Of a DNA stretch of 64,000 bases, positions 59,750-64,000 are shown one piece after another (positions within the stretch are counted from its first letter, which is position 1; every line of letters begins with the position of its first letter). Source of the DNA: Ostrinia nubilalis. Lineage: Eukaryota > Arthropoda > Insecta > Lepidoptera > Crambidae. The stretch covers positions 4,402,001 to 4,466,000 of the forward strand of contig NC_087096.1 of the NCBI RefSeq assembly GCF_963855985.1, in the 5' to 3' direction. Both the position numbers and the translations under genes were made by a program. The notes under the pieces are model-generated. The model did no database searches, was not told the DNA's origin, and saw only the letters and a program-made list of their open reading frames with translations.

Positions 59750-62407
59750 TTAAATTACGTGGTTTCTTTTTAGCCTTTTAACCACGTTGTCATTCTCCAG
59801 CAATCCATAGGCGAGTGGATTGGGGTGATGAGTAAGACGTTCGATGTGCAGTTTCTTGTATCGCTCTATTTCTGCGGCCACGGTTTCAATGTTCAAGTAC
59901 TCGTGTATTTCATCATTCCTCGTGAACCACGGGGCATTCGCAATATTCCTCAATATGTTGTTCTGCACCCTTTGCAGGCACGCGATATTACTCTTGCTGG
60001 CAACTCCCCACAACTGGATACCATATGTCCATATTGGCTTCAGGATGGAATTGTATATCAGAAGTTTATTGTCCAGGGAGAGAACCGAATTCCTGCCCAT
60101 CATCCAATATAGATTCCTGAATTTGTGGTTAATTTGGTCTCTTTTAATTTTTATGTGGTCCTTCCAAGTCAGCCGTCTATCCAAATGAAAGCCGAGGTAT
60201 TTTACACAGTTGGTCTGAGGCAGAACATTCCTTCCCAGGCAGACGGGGGGACAGTCTCCTCTCCTCAAAGTGAAAGTTATGTGGTTGGATTTCTGCGCAC
60301 TGGCTTGTATACGCCATTTATGAAGCCAATCTGACGTAGCATTCAGCAGTCTCTGAAGCTTTTCACTTGCTGATATAGGGTCTTTGTCTGCAGCCAAGAA
60401 AGCAATATCGTCAGCATATGTAGCAACCGTGACATCATCTGAGGTCGGCAGGTCTGATGTATAAATATTATATAAGACCGGTCCAAGCACCGACCCTTGG
60501 GGAACACCGGCGTTAATGGGATACAGGGAAGATCTGGCCTCTCCTAGCTTGACCTGGAATAGTCTGTCAGAGAGATAAGATTCCAGGATGTGAAACACTG
60601 AGTGTGGTAATCTTTCCTTGATCTTGCAAAGCAATCCCTTGTGCCAGACTCGATCAAAAGCCTGTTGTACATCTAGAAACGCAGCGGAGCAATATTTTTT
60701 ACTTTCGAAGCTTTGCCTTGCAGAATTGTATACACGATGAACCTGTTCGATGGTCGAATGTGCCTTTCGGAAGCCAAACTGGTGCCCAGGGACAATATCA
60801 AACTCACTTAGAAAAATACTGAGTCTTTTCAGAAATATCCTCTCCCATAGCTTTGAGAGAACTGGGGTTAAGCTTATGGGTCGGTATGACGAGCATTCAT
60901 GTGGCGGTTTGCCGTCCTTATGTATCATCACAATCTCTGAGACCTTCCACAAACTTGGACAACAGGAGGTTCTGAATGTTGCGTTGAACAAGCAGGTCAG
61001 AAAGACAATACATTTTCTTGGCAGTTCCTTAAGAATACGCGGGGTAATCAAATCAAAACCAGGTGCCTTTTTAGGATTCAGTAGTTTGATTTCTCGCGCT
61101 ATTTCCCTCGGCGATGTGGGTTTGATAGGGAGGCATAGTTGGATATCTTGCTTAAGTATGTCATCCAGGTCAGTCTCGTTGCCATCACCTGCATTTGGTT
61201 TAAACACTTGAGCAAGGTGAGTGGCAAAAGCCTCTGCTTTGTCTTTGTCGGTTCGCGCCCAGGATGACGAGCACCTTATGGGGTGGGATGATTGTTGGGG
61301 TCTGTTTAGGAGTTTAGTGGCCTTCCACAACGAATGCTCCCCCCGTGCAGATGGTGACATTAGTTCAAGGGTTCTCCTCACACTATTATTTTTATGTTCT
61401 TCCAGCTTTGATTTTAAGTCCTTAATAGCTCTATTGAGCATAAGTTTGTCAGAGGGATGGCGCGACATTTGCCAGACTCGTCTCAGACGCCGCTTCTCGG
61501 CTATTCTTTTTTTAATTTCAATAGGCTGCATTGTCATGGAATCTAATGCTTTGTTGGCCAATGGGGTGTTTTTCCATGCTGCTACCTGAATAGCAACCGT
61601 GACATGTCTACAGGCTTCCTCAACATCCTCACTTGTTTTTAGTGGAATCTTCAGGTTTATGTGCTCGTTAAGAGATGCACGAAAACCTTCCCAGTCAGTT
61701 TTCCCGTTGTGTAATAATGTTGGTCCTTCACGATCTACTACGGTTGTGGACACAGTTAAGATCACTGGGGTATGATCCGATGATCCGTCCAAACTGGACT
61801 CTATATCGAGGAAGACATGACTCAACCCTTTAGTCACAAAGAAATCGAGCAGATCTGGTAGCTTTCTTGGGTCAGTGGGCCAGTAAGTTGGTTTTCCGGA
61901 TGAAAATGGGTAGCAATGGCATCGATCGATACAACTCTTCAGCTGCCTTCCTCTAGCAACAGACAATCTGGAGCCCCAGAAGGTGTGTTTTGCGTTCCAG
62001 TCACCACCGGAAATGAATCTATTGCCCAGAGTTGCAAAGTAATTCGAAAACATACTGTCTGTTATGTTATATTTAGGCGGGCAGTAAATCGCCGAGAGGA
62101 CAATAGGGCCTGCACGGTCTTCCAGTCTGATGGTGGTGGCCTGCAGGTGGTTAGTTGAGTAAGCTTCGAGGAGGCAATGCTTCAGGCTAGACTTAATCAC
62201 CAGTGCAGACCCAGCATGGGCGCCGCCATCTGGGTGAGGGGTACAGTATATTTGAAATCCTTTCAGACGGAAGGAACTTCTACTAGTAGCGTGCGACTCA
62301 GAAATCAGCACTGCATCAAGTTTGTTGGAGATAATTATTGCTTCAAGCTCATTTATGTTAGAAGATAGTCCATTTATATTCCACGTTGCTACCCTAAGTG
62401 ACGCCAT
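59750..62407 (-). CDS. Jockey-type ORF2: endonuclease and reverse transcriptase (885 aa)
   Basis: An apurinic-type endonuclease domain (about residues 1-220) nicks the target. Its motifs are present: WNINGL near residue 10, ISESH near 36, GGDWNAKH near 135, LLDFF near 185 and SDHTPV near 210. The reverse transcriptase follows: YRPISLTPVLSKLWE, FGFRKAHST, AFLDVQQAFDRVWH (first catalytic Asp), NAGVPQGSVLGPVLYN and TYADDIAFLA (catalytic Asp pair), then the KYLGFHLD thumb. The C-terminal region has a WG and Cys stretch without RNase H, as in Jockey. All catalytic residues I can check are kept. The ATG comes 3 bases after the ORF1 stop (TAA GAA ATG), so translation probably relies on reinitiation. 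Confidence 0.95.
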   Translation of the reverse strand: MASLRVATWNINGLSSNINELEAIIISNKLDAVLISESHATSRSSFRLKGFQIYCTPHPDGGAHAGSALVIKSSLKHCLLEAYSTNHLQATTIRLEDRAGPIVLSAIYCPPKYNITDSMFSNYFATLGNRFISGGDWNAKHTFWGSRLSVARGRQLKSCIDRCHCYPFSSGKPTYWPTDPRKLPDLLDFFVTKGLSHVFLDIESSLDGSSDHTPVILTVSTTVVDREGPTLLHNGKTDWEGFRASLNEHINLKIPLKTSEDVEEACRHVTVAIQVAAWKNTPLANKALDSMTMQPIEIKKRIAEKRRLRRVWQMSRHPSDKLMLNRAIKDLKSKLEEHKNNSVRRTLELMSPSARGEHSLWKATKLLNRPQQSSHPIRCSSSWARTDKDKAEAFATHLAQVFKPNAGDGNETDLDDILKQDIQLCLPIKPTSPREIAREIKLLNPKKAPGFDLITPRILKELPRKCIVFLTCLFNATFRTSCCPSLWKVSEIVMIHKDGKPPHECSSYRPISLTPVLSKLWERIFLKRLSIFLSEFDIVPGHQFGFRKAHSTIEQVHRVYNSARQSFESKKYCSAAFLDVQQAFDRVWHKGLLCKIKERLPHSVFHILESYLSDRLFQVKLGEARSSLYPINAGVPQGSVLGPVLYNIYTSDLPTSDDVTVATYADDIAFLAADKDPISASEKLQRLLNATSDWLHKWRIQASAQKSNHITFTLRRGDCPPVCLGRNVLPQTNCVKYLGFHLDRRLTWKDHIKIKRDQINHKFRNLYWMMGRNSVLSLDNKLLIYNSILKPIWTYGIQLWGVASKSNIACLQRVQNNILRNIANAPWFTRNDEIHEYLNIETVAAEIERYKKLHIERLTHHPNPLAYGLLENDNVVKRLKRNHVI

Positions 62408-62410
62408 TTC

Positions 62411-63916
62411 TTATTTTGTAAGCTTAGGGATGATGGCAGTGAGGAGACTAAGCAATGTGCTAATTTGTTGGAGGAGGAGGTCTATCTTCTCAGATTGCTT
62501 GATTAGTATCTGTTCTACTGTGGTAGTTTGTTGACTGTGATTGATAACACTTGTTGTATTCTGTTGGCTGTGATTATTGTCACTTAATTCCTTTGGCACT
62601 TCATGATGTGTAGATTTTTTAAGGATTCCCGCATAAGTCTCGTTATCTGATTTGTTTGACGAGGTTTTTGGCAATGGTGCATGGTCTACTGTAGTTCTTG
62701 AGTCAGTTTTAGTGTCAATGTGAGTCACGGCGTTTGTCTGTCTTTGGTGACCGCCTCGTTTGGTTTTTCTGGCTAGAATTTCTTTATAGACCTGGCAGCC
62801 CTTGTAGTTAGCTGGGTGATCACTAGAACACAGGGCACATTTTGCTGGCGAGTTCCTATCTTTTTTGGAGCAGTCAGATGTTTTGTGCCCCTCTCCGCAT
62901 TTGACGCAACGATACGGTCTCATGCAGTTGTTTTTGGAGTGGCCATACTGTTGACATCGTTGGCACTGGACAATAGATTTAGACTTACGAGGGTCTTCTA
63001 TTTTAACTCGTTGTTGGAAGATATATTGGATGTCTTTGATGGCTTTATTGTTGACATTGGGCTCCAGGTTCACGAAGAATGTGTACGAGGGTAGCTTGTC
63101 GGCACCAAATCGTGCGTTAATAATCTCGCCACGAACCTTGTTCCCCGTCTTTTCTATTTCTTCTACTATTGCGTCGTGAGGTGTCGTATGGTGTAGATTT
63201 TTGATGACAATTCGATAGGGTTTAGTGTCCTTTCTAGTAAAGGTGTGTCCTATTAGTCCTTTCTGCCTGACTAAGTCAATCACTTTTTTGTAATTATCAG
63301 CTGAGTTCACCATCAGGCGCAGTAGATTTTTATTCACAATTTTGAATTTAAATTCTGTGGTGGGGATTACTGATTCAATCAGCTTTTTGAGCTCATTGAC
63401 ATTCTCGATTCCATATAAGACAATGGGTGGTGGTTTATTGGGTCGATTAGCACTATAAGTTGTATCTTCTTGATCAAGCGGTAGACCAGTGAATTTATTT
63501 CCCGTCGGTGTGGGTGAGGGCAAAGGCGGTGAGTCGTCACGTATTTTTCGCTTTTTATTTGTCGGCACACGTTGCCATTCCGGAGGATGCTGGTTCTGTT
63601 CCCCAGGATTAGTGGAGAAGGTTGGAGTGCTGGGTGCTTCCAGGCCGGCTGCCGTTGTTTGCTCATGTCCGTATTCAGTGCTTCCGCCAAAGGAAGAAGA
63701 TCTCGGTCGAGAATCGAGGATGCCCTTGTGAAAAACTTGTTGTACGTAGGTTTTTTGTTTTTTAGTAGTGCTTCCAGAAGCATTCACTATCACGGGAGCC
63801 TGGTCGCCCACTCTCGCGCAGTCTTCGGTAACATATTTCCCACTCGCTGGCCCGGGTACCAACGAGCGCCGGGGGTTAGCCGGATCGCATGACAAATCAA
63901 CATTCGTATCGCTCAT
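62411..63916 (-). CDS. Jockey-type ORF1: Gag-like RNA-binding protein (501 aa)
   Basis: Binds the element's RNA and forms the ribonucleoprotein that targets the nucleus. The start is taken at the ATG at 63916 (MSDTNVDL); the longer frame to 63976 begins only with a GTG. The first 150 residues are polar and Pro/Ser-rich. A PRE_C2HC-type domain follows (about 220-320: PYRIVIKNLHHTTPHDAI and the region to KSIVQCQRC). Then come three zinc knuckles: CQRCQQYGHSKNNC, CVKCGEGHKTSDC and CALCSSDHPANYKGC. The C-terminus has Gln/Ser-rich sequence and a Leu-rich helix that could be a coiled coil. Domain order and the three knuckles match Jockey-clade Gag. Confidence 0.92.
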   Translation of the reverse strand: MSDTNVDLSCDPANPRRSLVPGPASGKYVTEDCARVGDQAPVIVNASGSTTKKQKTYVQQVFHKGILDSRPRSSSFGGSTEYGHEQTTAAGLEAPSTPTFSTNPGEQNQHPPEWQRVPTNKKRKIRDDSPPLPSPTPTGNKFTGLPLDQEDTTYSANRPNKPPPIVLYGIENVNELKKLIESVIPTTEFKFKIVNKNLLRLMVNSADNYKKVIDLVRQKGLIGHTFTRKDTKPYRIVIKNLHHTTPHDAIVEEIEKTGNKVRGEIINARFGADKLPSYTFFVNLEPNVNNKAIKDIQYIFQQRVKIEDPRKSKSIVQCQRCQQYGHSKNNCMRPYRCVKCGEGHKTSDCSKKDRNSPAKCALCSSDHPANYKGCQVYKEILARKTKRGGHQRQTNAVTHIDTKTDSRTTVDHAPLPKTSSNKSDNETYAGILKKSTHHEVPKELSDNNHSQQNTTSVINHSQQTTTVEQILIKQSEKIDLLLQQISTLLSLLTAIIPKLTK

Positions 63917-64000
63917 ATTTCCATATTTAAGAGTGGGGTTCACACATGTCGCTTTCCCAAGGCGACATGGCCACACTTTTAGGGGGGATTTAGTCCTCCT
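63917..64000 (-). other. 5' leader of the Jockey element, at the window edge
   Basis: The sequence upstream of the ORF1 ATG. Jockey-clade elements carry an internal promoter near their 5' end, but nothing specific can be recognised. The true 5' end may be here or beyond base 64000. Confidence 0.4.

Larger units (their letters stand above)
59632..63976 (-). mobile_element. Nearly complete Jockey-clade non-LTR retrotransposon
   Basis: Read on the minus strand: a short 5' region at the window edge, ORF1 (63916-62411), ORF2 (62407-59750), a 99-base 3' UTR and a poly(A) tail (T run at 59632-59650). AATAAA lies in the 3' UTR (59708-59713). Both ORFs are open without stops or frameshifts, so this copy is young and may be active. 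The 5' end may lie beyond the window, so target duplications cannot be checked. Confidence 0.93.

Noticed and set aside
59825..63892. Plus-strand open frames such as 60750-61211, 61221-61589 and 63572-63892
   Set aside because: They lie opposite the two ORFs of the Jockey element and have no domains of their own.

Overview
This window looks like gene-poor lepidopteran (moth or butterfly) nuclear DNA. It is AT-rich and has very few long open frames. The repeats point the same way: a tRNA-derived SINE, 3' ends of CR1-like elements ending in (TTTGAA)n, RTE and Jockey retrotransposons, and many small inverted-repeat elements. There are no bacterial operons, rRNA genes, CRISPR arrays or phage genes. 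The species cannot be named from the sequence alone.

Only one host gene is secure. A four-exon gene on the plus strand (41899-44157) encodes the small membrane subunit e of the V-ATPase V0 sector. Its 127-residue product is longer than the usual 80-90 because of a Thr-rich N-terminal tail and an acidic C-terminal tail. Its introns and 5' flank hold many mobile elements: a SINE split by a hAT-type element in intron 1; a Harbinger-type MITE, a nested MITE pair and a truncated RTE copy in intron 3; and a TA-flanked MITE about 240 bases upstream. A second, weaker candidate is a single-exon gene for a 113-residue one-pass membrane protein at 4058-4399, with a well placed TATA box and initiator.

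The rest is mainly mobile DNA in layers. At 1-27 kb there are CR1/RTE 3' fragments, a Harbinger-type MITE (2730-2847), a hAT MITE with a perfect 8-bp duplication (6829-7027), and an internally deleted piggyBac-like element keeping both ends of its transposase (13352-14743). At 26.5-29.1 kb there is a nest: a MITE, abutted by an unclassified 2.4-kb TIR element, which contains a decayed RTE retrotransposon, which itself contains a Harbinger-type MITE. At 33.0-34.5 kb lies a 5'-truncated CR1-like reverse transcriptase copy, followed by a full-length SINE. At 51.7-52.7 kb there is a TTAA-flanked piggyBac-type MITE with three copies of a palindromic motif.

The right end (56-64 kb) holds a decayed non-LTR element cut by a (CA)n microsatellite, then an unclassified 1.95-kb TIR element (57588-59541) with a broken gene of unrecognised transposon-associated type, and then a nearly complete Jockey-clade retrotransposon on the minus strand with both ORFs open and a poly(A) tail. 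Between these lie long stretches in which I see no gene; they may be intergenic or parts of large introns. Most short open frames there look like chance.
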